From Zychaea mexicana (taxonomy: Eukaryota; Mucoromycota; Mucoromycetes; Mucorales; Lichtheimiaceae): a stretch of 64,000 nucleotides of DNA. How positions within the stretch are numbered: the stretch's first letter is position 1; each line of letters starts with the position of its first letter. Below, piece after piece: positions 24,913-36,700 of this stretch. Both the position numbers and the translations under genes were made by a program. The stretch is from the NCBI RefSeq assembly GCF_025766255.1, contig NW_026516727.1:62001-126000 (forward strand), given 5' to 3'. The notes beneath the pieces were generated by a model. It ran no database searches, was not told the DNA's origin, and saw only the letters and a list, made by a program, of their open reading frames with translations.

Positions 24913-25350
24913 TTACTTGGCTTTTATGTACGCGTCCAATGATACCAATGCGTTGAGCAAGCCTTGCTTGTGCTGCTTGAAACTGCTGTTCTTGTAATGT
25001 TCGGGCGTTGTCGCTTGAATAGTCGAGAACCCTCGCTTATATATACTAAGCATGTGGCTGTAGCTACAGCGCATTGAATGGAGCTCGCTCACGCGTACGT
25101 AGCTCGCTGCCATTGTGGACGCCAGCTCGACCACTTTTTTACGCGCCTTGTAAACCCCTTTCAATTTTTTTAGCCAGTTGATGAGCTGTTGAAGCGAAAT
25201 TGAGTAAGTTAAGTTCATCTGAAATCAGATTATTTAGACTGGTTGTATGCTCCTGACTGCGCCCTGATAATTCGCGCATTCGCTCGCGCAGTAATCCGCG
25301 AGCCATCATAAAGTTGGAATTTTCGTAATCTTTAAAAAATCCAAAGACCT
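24913..25350 (-). pseudogene. Relic of an unidentified helical protein gene, one frameshift
   Basis: Reading the minus strand from about 25350, one frame encodes a charged helical segment (MARGLLRERMRELSGRSQEH...) and stops after KKIERGLQGA. From the same place another frame continues as YKARKKVVELASTMAASYVRV... to a TAA ending at 24913. Removing one base within AAAAAAATTGAAAGGGG (about 25150-25170) would join the two frames into one continuous coiled-coil-like C-terminal region. A TTTGCAG acceptor stands immediately before the first segment and a GTAAGT donor lies about 80 bp upstream, so it was probably the last exon of a longer gene. Family not recognised. A live gene with a sequencing indel is the alternative. 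Confidence 0.45.
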
Positions 25351-26042
25351 CTGCAAACAGGCCGACAATTCATATCGGTGTGACGCGAGAAAAAGAGTGT
25401 TTGTTAACCTTTATGTCGTCCTATGAAACTTACATTCGCTGCAGAATCGCACAGCAGACTGTTTTATACAGGGCTCTGTTATGTAAGTGGGAAGTTAAGA
25501 GCTGACTTGTTAATTAGTCCAAACCATCAATTCTGGTGATTATGCATATTATGTACGTGCCCTATTATACATTTGAACGTGTCAAAAGTCTATACACAGA
25601 GTTAGCAAGCAGCCCCTTTAGATCACAAGCGATGATCTGGAGTGCTGCTATGGTGGAGTAACCAATGGCAAAAAGTGACAGGTGCATCCTTTTTCTATGA
25701 TCAGGGGCATCGTAAACCAGATCAAATTATCTGTCGTCGCCTGCTTTATACATACTTGTATCATGTAGCTACCACCTGAATATAAAGCGATTACTTGTTC
25801 AGCAACCATCTCATTACAGCTGCATAATGGTGAATAGCGTGGTGACTGAAGCAAAGGACCTAAACGATGTGTATATGCACGCACATAGTAACAAAGTCGT
25901 ACAGTTTACACTTCATTATTGTTATTCCACAGAAAGAAGGTTTTCTGCTTCCGAAAAAGCCGGTTGGACAAGGTGGCACGAGCCTCTTTCTTTTATTTTC
26001 TCTTTCACTCCTTCCTCCCTACTTTTCTCTTTTATTACGTTC
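25351..26042. other. Upstream region of the CBS-PB1 gene
   Basis: About 690 bp with no gene recognised. It holds the presumed promoter of the CBS-PB1 gene, with a pyrimidine-rich tract at about 25980-26040 just before its start. Confidence 0.45.
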
Positions 26043-28616
26043 ATGACGAAGCCCAATACAAGGATTCCTTCCTCCGCATCAATGCGTTCCTCAGAGAACG
26101 CAGACATTGCCAGTCGGAAACGGCAATCTAGAAAGGACGAGGCAAGTGCATAAGATCGTGCTACTTTTTTCTTTTGTTCTCTTTGTTTCTATTGTTACAT
26201 ATTTTTATCACTGGTGTTATTGTTCTGACATAATAATTTTTTCGTACGACTTTTTCTCTGAACGCTATATAACAGGCAATCCGTAAAAAACTAGAAAATG
26301 AATTGTCTAGAAAGAAATCAGGATCGAGTCGATTGCGACATAATCGTAGCAAACAAGTTGCAGGCACCGTGTCTGCTTTGAAACCTATGCAAGCATTGAC
26401 CGTATCCGAGCGGATGTTGGTGATTGAAGCTGCTCAGCTTATGGCCGCAAAACGAAGCGACTGTGTGTTGGTAGTGGACGAAGAGGATCATTTAAGTGGT
26501 ATCTTTACGGTACGTTAGGGGATTTTTTTCCTATAATTGCGTATTCGTGGGTGGAGCTGCTTGTCGCATTCCTCCTTCCCCTGAGATATGGCGATCAGGC
26601 GCAGTATTTTCGTTGCAAGGAGCTGACACACACGGGAAAAAATTCATATGTTTCTTTCAGGCAAAGGACTTGGCATACCGTGTCGTTGCGGAATCACTCG
26701 ATGCTCGGTAATGTGATATATATATATATACAACGATATCTATCTCGAAAACGTGAATGGGTCACATTGGATTTGCTAACAAAAACCACGTGCTGCAACG
26801 ATTCGGTTTACTATAGAGCGACGAGTGTTGCGCAGATCATGACAAAAGGACCGATGTGTGTCACCTCTGATACTTCAGCAACAGATGCCTTGAATCTCAT
26901 GGTTGCTCGTGGATTCCGCCATTTGGTACGTGATATTCTTACTTAAAGAAACATCCACGTTATGCAAGATATGCGGGAGGCTAAAAATAACGAAATTATG
27001 TATCTGTCTTTGCAGCCTGTATGCAACGAGGAAGGCGATATCTTTGGCTTACTGGATATAACAAAGTGCTTATACGAAGCACTTGACAAGATGGAACGTG
27101 CTTATGGATCATCCCGCAAATTGTATGATGCGTTGGAGGGCATGGAACGTGAGTGGAACAGCAGCCCGGTGCAGCTTGTTCAGTACATGGAGACGCTGCG
27201 CGATCGCATGTCCTGCCCTGATTTAAACACGGTCTTGGATGGCAGCAAACCTGCTGAAGTCAGCGTCAAAAAGAGCGTTCGAGAGGTTACGCGCATGATG
27301 AAAGACTTCCATACGACTGCTGTGCTCGTTGTTGATAAGCATGGCCTTTCTGGTATCATTACAACGTAAGTATCATTCGATACAGTTACCATACACTCTT
27401 CTTTCAAATTTAATTGATGAACCGATGCATTCCGACAGTAAGGATGTGGTACTTCGTGTCGTTGCTCAAGGATTAAACCCAGATACATGTTCGGTTGTCC
27501 GTGTGATGACACCTCATCCCGATACGGCAACTCCACACACCACCATATTAGAGGCCTTGCGACGAATGCACGGTAAATATAGTGATATTGAGAGCAAATT
27601 CAGGAACACAATCATGGATGTAATGTACGTGGTGCATGCATGTTTATTTACCAATCTGTTTGCACTTGTTGTAGATGGTCATTATCTAAACCTGCCCGTT
27701 CTGGAAGACGGCGCTATTCTGGGAATAGTGGATGTCTTAAAATTAACCTATGCTACATTAGAGCAAATTCACAGTATACAAGGAAATGATGGCGAGGGTA
27801 TGTCGTCTCGCTGCTATTTGTTTTCGACGATTTTTCCTGTGTTATTCTCGCTCCTCCTTTGATACTAACTTTTATGCCACTTGGCAAACATCAACAGGAC
27901 CAATGTGGTCTCGATTCTGGGATAGTTTTGGTGACGGTGATAATGAATCACAAACCTCTGATCCAGCTATGTCATCACAGCCTACCACTGTAAACTCGCA
28001 CTTGAGAAATGTGGCTGCTACGACCATTTCTCCAGAGCCACCGAGGTCGCCGTTCCCTGAAATCACACCCAATGAATCAGCAAGCATGGTTGCACACAGC
28101 GAAAACCGTCGTAATTCGTCACACCATGACGATGCGCGCTCAAGCATGTCAGCATCACGTGTTACCAGCAGCAAAGACCTTTTTGCATTCAAGTTCACAG
28201 CTGCCAGCGGGAAGACACATCGCTTCATGTCACCCAATAACAGCTTTTCCGAGCTCGACAGGATTGTTCACGAGAAACTAACCGGGGAGTACGACGGCGC
28301 AATTCATATCTATTACGTTGATGACGATAAGGATGAAGTGCTTGTTACCTCGGATACGGATGTGATTGGCGCAGTGCAACTGGCTGAACGCATGGGGTGG
28401 AATCGTGTGTTGCTCAAGATTGGTCTGGAAGTGGCAGAAAACAAACGAAGATCCATGCAGCAGCAACCCAAGGATAATCACAGCCGTCATGACCGCAATC
28501 CTCGAAAATCGTTGCTTCGTCAAGATATGATGCTTCCTGCAGCCATTACGTTCCTTGGCGCTGTCATCATTGGCGTCGTCGCATTTTCTAAAACCAGCTC
28601 CAATAATCGCTACTAA
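26043..28616 (+). CDS. CBS- and PB1-domain membrane protein (Mug70-like)
   Basis: Fungal protein with two CBS pairs (adenosyl-nucleotide sensing), a PB1 domain (protein-protein docking) and a C-terminal anchor; exact role unknown. Eight exons: 26043-26141, 26276-26509, 26661-26707, 26817-26925, 27016-27365, 27439-27572, 27675-27797, 27898-28616; 604 residues. The N-terminus RKRQSRKDE|AIRKKLE leads into CBS motifs (ALTVSERMLVIEAAQLMAAK; VAQIMTKGPMCVTSD; KKSVREVTRMMKDFHTTAVL; VVRVMTPHPDTATPHTTILE). PB1 begins near LFAFKFTAASGKTHRF and contains YYVDDDKDEVLVTSD. The end has a membrane span (LPAAITFLGAVIIGVVAF). Intron 1 starts with GC (AG|GCAAGT), a GC-AG intron, the only choice that keeps the conserved junction. 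The first ATG in frame is used. Confidence 0.93.
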
Positions 28617-28824
28617 GTTCCAATAGATTAGTATGACTCTGACTCCCTTTTAACGATACTACCATTATTTATCCCAAACAAAACCTTCTTTCACAAATAT
28701 ATACATCGCATACATAAAATAATATTTTTTTAAAAACATTTTTATCATTAGTCCTCAATAACATAATGCTGGTAGTGAAGTAATGGTGGTGTTGTTTTTC
28801 AAAGTATCTACAGGTTTTATTTAT

Positions 28825-31800
28825 TTACGATTGAATTCGTGAACCCTTCCTGGTTTTCGGGTTGGCGAATAAGATTTCTACAAAGAGCAGAGGGTACTCT
28901 TCAGCCTTTTTAAAGAATCGTCGAGTACAGTAACGTATAAAGTGTACTAATTCAGACATAGCACTAGTTTTCGGTAAGGATGGGTAAGTACCGACAATCC
29001 GGTTGAAAAGCTCCAGAACGTTAATCTAAATATACGTTTTAATTAGTGCACAAGAGAATTATTTCACTCGACTAACACCTATCTGATTATTACCTTGAAA
29101 AATACATGTTCGACTTCTCGTTTGACCATGATACGATGGAATAAGCTTGTGATACAATGCAGGGTTTCCGGTGACAGCATTTCAAATCGTTCCAGAAGAA
29201 CACAGTATACTCGAACAACATCAGACGTAAAGTATTTCTTAAAAGTTTGGCGCCAGTTAACTTTAACAGGTTTTTCCGTTGAGGAAGTGTCAAAAGCATT
29301 TCTTACCTTTTCAAATGACTGGAACTTGAAAATATGCTCTCTGTATGCCAACTCTTGCTCTCGTTCATCCTCCTCATCGTCGCTGTCTCCACTACCATAC
29401 GCTGCAGCATTTGATTCTGCTGCGCGTCCTTCAACACCGGATCCCTCTAGAAAAAAAAAGGATTTTGTTAGTTAGAAGGGCACTGTAGATTCACTGCATA
29501 CCAGAGATGCTACCACAAGAAAAGGGGCTGCTCACCTTGTCCATCTGAAGATATTTTTGCCTTGGTATTTTTCTTCTTACGAACAAACATCACTTGATTC
29601 TTTTGGGAATATTGCTCGAGTAATTTCAACATCACATGCGTCAGCTTGACCGTACTCTCGAGATACCTAAGTGATAGCGTCTAGCGTAAGTTTCACTGAT
29701 ATTCATTCGTCTTAAGGTACATCTGGTACGTAGCGACGGTAGTCAAGGAACATATAACTAACCCATAAGATTGACTTTTATACTTGCGGATCAGATCGAT
29801 AAAGAGGTCTAATGTGGCGTGCTCGTGATATATGTTGCTTTGGATATACTCGGCGACTTCCCGGAACTCTTCTTGTGGTGCCTTTGACATGGCATTCACT
29901 GTCACAAGCTTCAACTCTGAATCAGCCATCGATAAAATTCTTTTCACTTCTACAACGAAACACCTACCAACTGTCTGAAATTATCCGCAGCAACTTGAAC
30001 GTGTAACCATAACTACAAAGAGCATTAGTTTCAGTGTCAAAATATACCCAAGCAAACCATAGATTTATCGGGCCTTACTTTTTGATCCATTGCCGTTCGC
30101 ATCCACCGTAAGCAGACCATAAACGCTCGTAAATCCATAGCACTTGCCACTTGATCATAATCAACTCCATTCTGTTCTTCTTCTGTCTGTTGTTGCTGTT
30201 GTTGTTGTTGTTGTTGTTGACTTCCTTCTGCTATGTCAGCGAATGAACCAACCAAACCACCGGGCCCGCCGGAATCAGTTGTCATCCGTCGTGGTAAGAG
30301 TAATTCACCATTGTTGAATACGCCATCCTTCTCTTTCTGTTTTTGTCGTTCTTCTTCTGCTTTTCTGTTTGCAGCATCCTTTTCGAAACTAAAATATTCC
30401 AAGAACCATCTCATAGTGTGGAAAAAGTGCACATGATCCTTGACGAGAAATTTCGGATCTTCTCGCTCAATATCCTTGATCAATGACAGATAAAATTCTA
30501 ATTAGAAAAAATCAAAGTTTTTAAATCAATTTGTTTCTTTTTTATGTGGGGAAACTTTCTAAAACGAGAATATTCAGAATGGAACTTTCTTATATTTACC
30601 ATTAAACACAGCATCAATAAATGTCTGTGCCATATCTTTTAAATTCTTCAATGCGATGCTGCTGATATATGTCTTGCGCACATTGATTTCGTCCTACATA
30701 GAAAATAATGGAATGCATGAATTAACAATGCCCGATTTGATGCTAATTTGCTCGTTTACTTCCTATTAACTTACCATTTCCTTTCGCTTTTGTCCCCTTC
30801 GATCTTCCTTTTTATTTACATTGAGAAGTGAACTAAGATCGGCATATGCAGCATCAGGTTTGTGCGACACCAAAGTGTTTCCATCCTGAAATGACATTAT
30901 GTGTCCGTCATGATTAATGGGTTCCTTCTCTCCTTAGTTCTGCACTCGACTACCAATAAATATCATTCTTCACTAACATACCCAGCCTTTGATGGCAAAA
31001 CTGCCTCCAAATCGATTGTGTCTCGTAGGTTGATTTTGTGTTTTAATCCGCTTGACTCGATTTTCTTCTCGAAGCAAATTTGCCAGTTTGTCTGAAAGCA
31101 TATTGGTATTGTCATTCTATCAAAAGCATAGTTAGCATTCCCGTTTGTGTCTTTTGTGTTATAAAGCATATCCAGAAGCGAATTTTACCTCCTCATCAAA
31201 GCTACCGGTAAATACATCCTTGGGGCTCACATTCCGTAATAGATTGTACATGATTTCCAGTACAATGACATTCCATTCTGCAGCGTCCGGCTCACCACTA
31301 TTGGACGCAATAGCCAGTAGCAGATCCATGATCCCTGTCTCGTGAAACCGTAATACTGTTTTTTGCTGCATTTTCCAAGTCACAGTCGATAGATTAGAAA
31401 CACCTTTTATACATAGTACCTCTCTTCTTTATATTATTAATTTCGATGCGCACCTGCATATAAGCCAATCGCAGAGTTTCTTCTGTTGAATCCTGTGAAG
31501 CATTCAAGTCGGGAATAGATGTGATATTGCGGAAAAAGTAAAGGACAAGGCGGATCACTGTTTGATCATGAATCGAACGTTCGCTGTATTACACAGTGCA
31601 TAAGCATAGTTAGTTTTCATTTTTATCATCCAAAAATCCTCATTGTCAATGGTAAAGAAGGAGAGTTATCTTACCGGTAAGGGATGCTTAGAGGACCTGT
31701 TACTAGGCCTGTGATTGCTTCGAAAACACGTGGCGCTAAAAGAGCAAGTTTGTAACGACGATATCGGTCCACTAAGTTTGGGTCGTAATTCTCAAGATCT

Positions 31801-32256
31801 TCTTCGTCATCGTATTGTATGGGCCATGTCATGGGAACGAGTAATTCAACTAGGTTGGGTATCACATTTCGTTGAATATTGGCAAGACTTATTTTTGGCG
31901 CCTTTCTCTTTCGTTCTTTTCGATATTGTTACGTTTTATTTACCACAAGCAAGAATAAAACGCTCAGCCAGATCGGACGAATCACGCGCATGGAGCAAGA
32001 TAATGGGTATAAGATCGGTTTCGATCAAATTAAATTCGGCAATGGCAGGCAGAAACGTTTTATAAGGTGTTTGGCTTTCGGCACGAATAGCACGCTTCAA
32101 ATCCTTCAAACAGCCAAGGGCTTCATCGCCTAGCATGTACACCTTTTGGAATTCGCCAGGACTAACTTCTTTATCTTCAAATCCACCCAAAGCAGCACAA
32201 GTTGCTAAGATATAATTGCGATTGGTTTGTTTAATGTCGTTGACTTCGTCGTCCAT
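28825..32256 (-). CDS. tof1: Timeless / Tof1 / Swi1 replication fork protection protein
   Basis: Fork-protection complex subunit that travels with the replisome, mediates S-phase checkpoint signalling and programmed pausing, with Tipin/Csm3 as partner. 811 residues in 13 minus-strand exons: 32256-31944, 31849-31675, 31583-31454, 31365-31189, 31116-30982, 30885-30775, 30693-30600, 30497-30079, 30012-29968, 29914-29763, 29666-29536, 29446-29094, 29025-28825. Family blocks: VELLVPMTWPIQ (N-terminal Timeless domain), RERSIHDQTVIRLVLYFFRN, HNRFGGSFAIKG, and near the C-terminus VNWRQTFKKYFTSD and RYCTRRFFKKAEEYP. A poly-Gln run lies in exon 8. It is shorter than animal TIMELESS (about 1200), ending after the conserved core. 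The exon 10 acceptor (29915) is the least certain junction. Promoter boxes are listed separately. Confidence 0.93.
31894..31901. promoter_or_regulatory. E2F-like site in Timeless intron 1
   Basis: TTTGGCGC, matching the E2F consensus TTTSSCGC, lies in intron 1 (31943-31850) about 360 bp inside the gene. A single 8-mer can occur by chance, so the support is its location in an S-phase gene within a genome that encodes an E2F factor. Confidence 0.3.
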
Positions 32257-32355
32257 GGTGGATGTCGCAAAGTAAAAAAGTACGGTAAAAATGGGAGAGT
32301 GAAGGCAGGAACCACACTATGACTGACTGACGCGCTTGCGCGCACATAATTTGAA

Positions 32356-32399
32356 ACGCGTTTTTTGGGCTCCACGCGAAACTTTCGGAACGGACGCGT
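32356..32399. promoter_or_regulatory. Cell-cycle box cluster (two MCB, one SCB-like) upstream of Timeless
   Basis: ACGCGT occurs at 32356-32361 and 32394-32399, and CGCGAAA at 32375-32381. These match the MluI cell-cycle box and the Swi4/6 box (CRCGAAA) recognised by the fungal MBF/SBF factors. They lie 100-143 bp before the Timeless ATG (32256, minus strand), the expected position for G1/S control of a replication gene. Confidence 0.65.
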
Positions 32400-32705
32400 T
32401 CCGTGGAAAAGATCCATTTTTAAATTTCTTCATCTTTCCTCGAGTGCTTTTTCTCTGAACCTAAATGATATCGTACACTATGTGGAAGTGGCAAATGTTT
32501 AGTACTACGATTACAGCTGATTGACATGGTATTTTAGCTGTACAATAAAACCGCTATATGTCTCTCTTGTCGCTTCGTTTTTGGTTGTGTACAGTAATGA
32601 TAGTAGTAAATGATGGAAAAAAAGGTCGGATGAAGAGAAGAAACATATTGTGTTCGATTACTAAGGGTGCCTGATGAACAAAGGAACCATAGAGGTAGTA
32701 AAATT

Positions 32706-32825
32706 GAGCTCTAGAGCTCTTAAATTGATGAGTATAAGACATAATCTTGCATGGAAAGGAGAAGTACCTTTCCATCCAGGCTAGGTACTTCCATGTAGAA
32801 ACAAAAAATGATATCCCGACGGGAT
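32706..32825. repeat. Cluster of inverted repeats able to form alternative hairpins
   Basis: A 14-bp palindrome GAGCTCTAGAGCTC (32706-32719); a 9-bp stem ATGGAAAGG / CCTTTCCAT (32751-32759 with 32767-32775, 7-nt loop); an 8-bp stem AAGTACCT / AGGTACTT (32762-32769 with 32783-32790) that overlaps the previous one and so excludes it; and ATCCCG-A-CGGGAT (32813-32825). Function unknown: it could be a structured RNA, a leader element or a short mobile remnant. Confidence 0.6.
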
Positions 32826-32898
32826 CACTAAGCGGGGATTTTGAGACAAGATTTCCATGTATAAACCTGGTAAAGCCTGTAGATAGATATATATTGTG

Positions 32899-32910
32899 TA
32901 TATATATATA
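32899..32910 (+). promoter_or_regulatory. TATA-like tract of the Cys-rich gene
   Basis: TATATATATATA lies about 96-107 bp before the ATG at 33006 and is followed by a pyrimidine-rich stretch near 32950-32970. Confidence 0.35.
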
Positions 32911-33005
32911 GCTCATTCAGGGTGCAGTTTTACAGGGTCTAGATTTATTCTTTGCACTTTTTTTCTTTACTGTGGGCCTACCGTTGATGCCTCCATTTTA
33001 CATTT

Positions 33006-33497
33006 ATGCCTGTCTTTGATCCACCACTGATACAGTATATCCGTGACTATCCATCCTCACCAACTTCGGCGGCGCGGTGCTACCGCAACGACCTGTCATC
33101 ATCAACATGTTCCTCTGCTAGAAACAGTAACAACAGCATCCCACCTGCCCCTAATAACAACAATACCAACTCTTCTTCTGCAACATCACCTTCCAACACA
33201 ACACCTACAACAACCGATTACGAAGATTTTGAAGATGAAGAGACAGAAGCTACCTGCGGCGAATGCGGACGACCACTAGGCCCTGGATGGCAATGCGAAT
33301 CATGCCGAAGAAACTGCCCTCATTGTAATCGAGCCTTGACCACGGATCCAGACGACTTTTGCGAGCGATGTTTTCGCAAGTGTGACAAGCACAATATCAT
33401 CTATAGTATTGTCGATCCCGGGTCGTTGCCGGCTGGGCAAGAAGAAGGTTCCAAGTGCCCAGAATGTCGCAAGGTCGAACAAGATCAACAGCATTAA
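33006..33497 (+). CDS. Small Cys-rich, probably zinc-binding protein of unknown function
   Basis: Single-exon gene of 163 residues. Residues about 1-80 are Ser/Asn/Thr/Pro-rich and disordered, followed by an acidic patch (DYEDFEDEETE). The C-terminal half carries regularly spaced cysteines: CGECGRPLGPGWQCESC, NCPHC, CERCFRKCDKH and CPEC, at least twelve Cys plus a His, a pattern of two or three linked zinc ribbons or a treble-clef cluster. No family name can be assigned. No signal peptide, so intracellular location is inferred. AATAAA occurs about 95 bp after the stop. The start is the first ATG after the TATA-like tract. Confidence 0.7.
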   Translation: MPVFDPPLIQYIRDYPSSPTSAARCYRNDLSSSTCSSARNSNNSIPPAPNNNNTNSSSATSPSNTTPTTTDYEDFEDEETEATCGECGRPLGPGWQCESCRRNCPHCNRALTTDPDDFCERCFRKCDKHNIIYSIVDPGSLPAGQEEGSKCPECRKVEQDQQH

Positions 33498-33734
33498 AGT
33501 CTTTATTATTTATTTGTTTCTTCTGTACTAATTAGTAACTTTGCCTTTTGTTTTTCTGTAATATTATTGCCTAATCTTTTTATGTGTCTTTAAAATAAAT
33601 TTTTATATTTGCTGGTCAAAAATCAAAAAAAAAAAAAAAAATGCTGGGAAATCTTACTCCTTTGGGAAAAGAGACAGAGAAGCCGGAGACAAGCTGTCTA
33701 CTTAATTACTACCACTATTACTACTGCATTGAAC

Positions 33735-36700
33735 ATGCTGTCTCAATGCGTCATTCGCACCCGATACCTTACCCCTTTTAAAATAGTCATTCTGATCCTT
33801 ATTAACAAATTCTGTCATTATGAATTACCGCCAGCTGTCAATCCTAAACTTGTTGGATTTATTCTCGACAGCATTGAGGTCAGCTTTCTTCTTTTCAAAA
33901 TAGATCGCGTATTTTATAAACGCGCCTACCGCGTTTGTATTCACGAACACCAAACAATTTCTCTGTAGACATGTGACACACAACCTGAATATAATCTCGA
34001 ACAAGTACTCAGTGAATTCAAAGAATTCACTGAAGAACTGGTGGAAGCGATCCGTTCAAGTGTAAATATGGAAATAATGAAATAGTAGGTGAAAAAAAAA
34101 GAGAGCTAAATATGCTGTGTTACTCTATATAGATTGTCGCTATTGACAAGCCATATACCTTGTTCCAATTCCTATCTTGTAGTTTGCAATATTTCTTTTA
34201 GCCATTTACTGTACTAGTAGTGGTTGTGAAAGTACACTAAAAGTGATCAATTTCTCTAAACAGCTCTAATCGAGATTCTGGAGGAAAGAGACAACATGGT
34301 ATTATAGCACAAAATCCAATCATTTTAAATATAGTCGTGGGGAAGTATTGTTACTGAATACGCTTTTCTATACAGATGGACCCAGCAGATATTGCTATAC
34401 TGGATAAAACGAGTCTCTTTGGAATCTTTGTACGTCGATGTCGCTTGGAGTTCTCCAAATCATCCATGCAACAACGTACCGAACTGTTCACAATCTTCCA
34501 ACACTATGTGATGGCCAACAACGCACGTTCTATGGATACTGATATGGGGTCTATACTGATCAAAAAACCTTCTGTGCTTGCATCCAAGGATGAAGGAAAA
34601 CTCAAGCAGGATGGTATAAATTGTTTTCTGGTCGCATGATTACACACAATATATGTTGTCGCTCAGCTTATGATATGTTGTTACTGTGGTGATCTGTTTA
34701 GGGTGGTGGTTTTCAGATCACAATGTGGATCGATTCTTGACAACGGAAGCCGAAAAGATCGAAAGTATGCAGTATCCGTTTTTCAAAAATACGTAGATGA
34801 TAACACCATTTGTACGTTTGTGCTTAACCAGTTTTTGCATAACATGACGCTGTTTAGAAACTGGTACTAGCGAGATTCCGCCTGCCGTTCTACACAACTA
34901 TCTCGACTTTTTGCAATCTCATGCACCCGATATTCGCAAGATTGATCAAGTGCGGTAAAGATAACGGCCACATCTCGTCTTCACGAAGCGACAAACCTTG
35001 CTGACCTTGTAATGATATTAGCTTCTATAATTACATTCGAACTGGCGAATACCAAGGTGCGCTGACAAGTTTACATCGATTTTTCGATTATTGCTTACTG
35101 AGCACAGAAACGTAAGGATTAATTTTTTATATACGCATATAAAGGTTGTCTGACGAGTAATGAATTGGTTACCCACTATTATTGTTGTCATCAGGCCCAT
35201 GTACCAATATGCACTTCTCAGCTTGGGAGTTCTCGAAGCCAAGTTTGGTCATGCACAACAAGCACTTGCAGTATGTTTCTTCTCTGCTCAAGCCCTTCTA
35301 CCGAAAAAAAATAGAGTTATACACCTGATTAATCATTCTCTTTTGTGCCTCCTTTCGTACCAGGCACTGAATGAAGCACTAGACATTGCACGAGAGAATC
35401 ACGATGAAAACTGTTTAAACGAGGTTCTCAGGTATTACAGAACAGAATGCAGTGTTCTGTAGATGATATGATTTGTAGAAAAAAGACTCACTATAATCTT
35501 CTATATAGCTGGATACGTTTCATCAAAGGAACCAATTCGTCACTTGCCGATCAATATCCGACGTATAGCTTAGCAGACGAGTCGAATCCAAATGTCGTAT
35601 ATCTCGAGTGTTTAGATAAACTATCGCGGGCCAGAGAAATGATACGTCGGGTATGTAGCATCCGAAACATTCGGTATTCCAACTCCAAAAAAGATACCAT
35701 TTTCCTAACAGCAAAGAATTGATAAAATAGGGTGACTCGGCTAGCAATGTATTCGAAGCTATTCATAGTAGCACCATACGAGGATCTGCTGGAAGTATTG
35801 AATACTTGAACAAGCTGGAATATCTGACGAAGGCCGTTGTGTGGGACTTTTATGGTATATAGTGAAACCTGAATTCAGCAGCCATTTTTTATAATTATTA
35901 CAGCGAGTTAAATACTGATTGTATTTCTCTTTTTTTTTGTCAGGCGATCGGGTACAGTCCAAGGTCTATCTGGATATTGCACTTGATATAACTGAAGGTG
36001 ACATTGATAGCGTTGAGAAGACATTTGTGCTTGCTGCAAATATGGTAAGCTGGATAACTTGCAAAGAAAGTATTTGTCAAAAATCTCACTACTATCGTGG
36101 GGGAAAAAGCATGCTTCAGTAGGCGAATATGACAAGGCTGTCCAGCTGCTCGAACAATTTGGAAGGAAATACTCAGATCAAAGCGTGCAATTGCTGACAT
36201 GGAAGCAAGCGTTATGTCGCTACAAGCATTTATTGGCAAAGCAAACGTATGTATCTTTCTTTGCAATTTTCTATATTTTCTGGCAAGAGTGGATGACATG
36301 TTCTGATAAGGTATTTTTATGACAATTTAGAAAACAGCATCAAGATCTTGCCTCTCAGGAAGATTTGATGGTGTACATCCAACCACAAATGTCAGAAGAT
36401 CGGTTCGAGGCACTTGGGCGATTTGCAGAACAGAAATACAGAGAAAAACACCCGGAGGAGGTACGATTTAATCCAGATACGCAGGACATCGTTGGGATTA
36501 TGCTTTGGAAAGACTAACACACGTATTATCAGGCTTGTCTGCTTCTACAAAAGTGCTACGATGTGCTCAAAAGGTCTAATCATCCATCACAACTCGCACA
36601 AGTAATGACTGATTGGGGACGGATCGATTTGGTAAGAGAATCAAACCCTATTCTACATGCTGTCTTGTTATCAGATCGTTTTTGAACTGTAATCCTCTTA

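Larger units (their letters stand above)
32257..33005. other. Divergent promoter region between Timeless and the Cys-rich gene
   Basis: About 750 bp holding the MCB/SCB cluster on the Timeless side, a group of inverted repeats at 32706-32825, and a TATATATATATA tract on the other side. A 120-codon minus-strand open frame (32916-32554) crosses the hairpins and looks non-coding. Confidence 0.6.

Noticed and set aside
32700..32830. Spliceosomal snRNA or RNase P RNA at the hairpin cluster
   Set aside because: None of the conserved U1, U2, U4, U5, U6 or RNase P signature sequences were found on either strand.
32554..32916. 120-codon minus-strand open frame over the inverted repeats
   Set aside because: No domain, no neighbouring splice sites, and it reads through palindromes; treated as non-coding.
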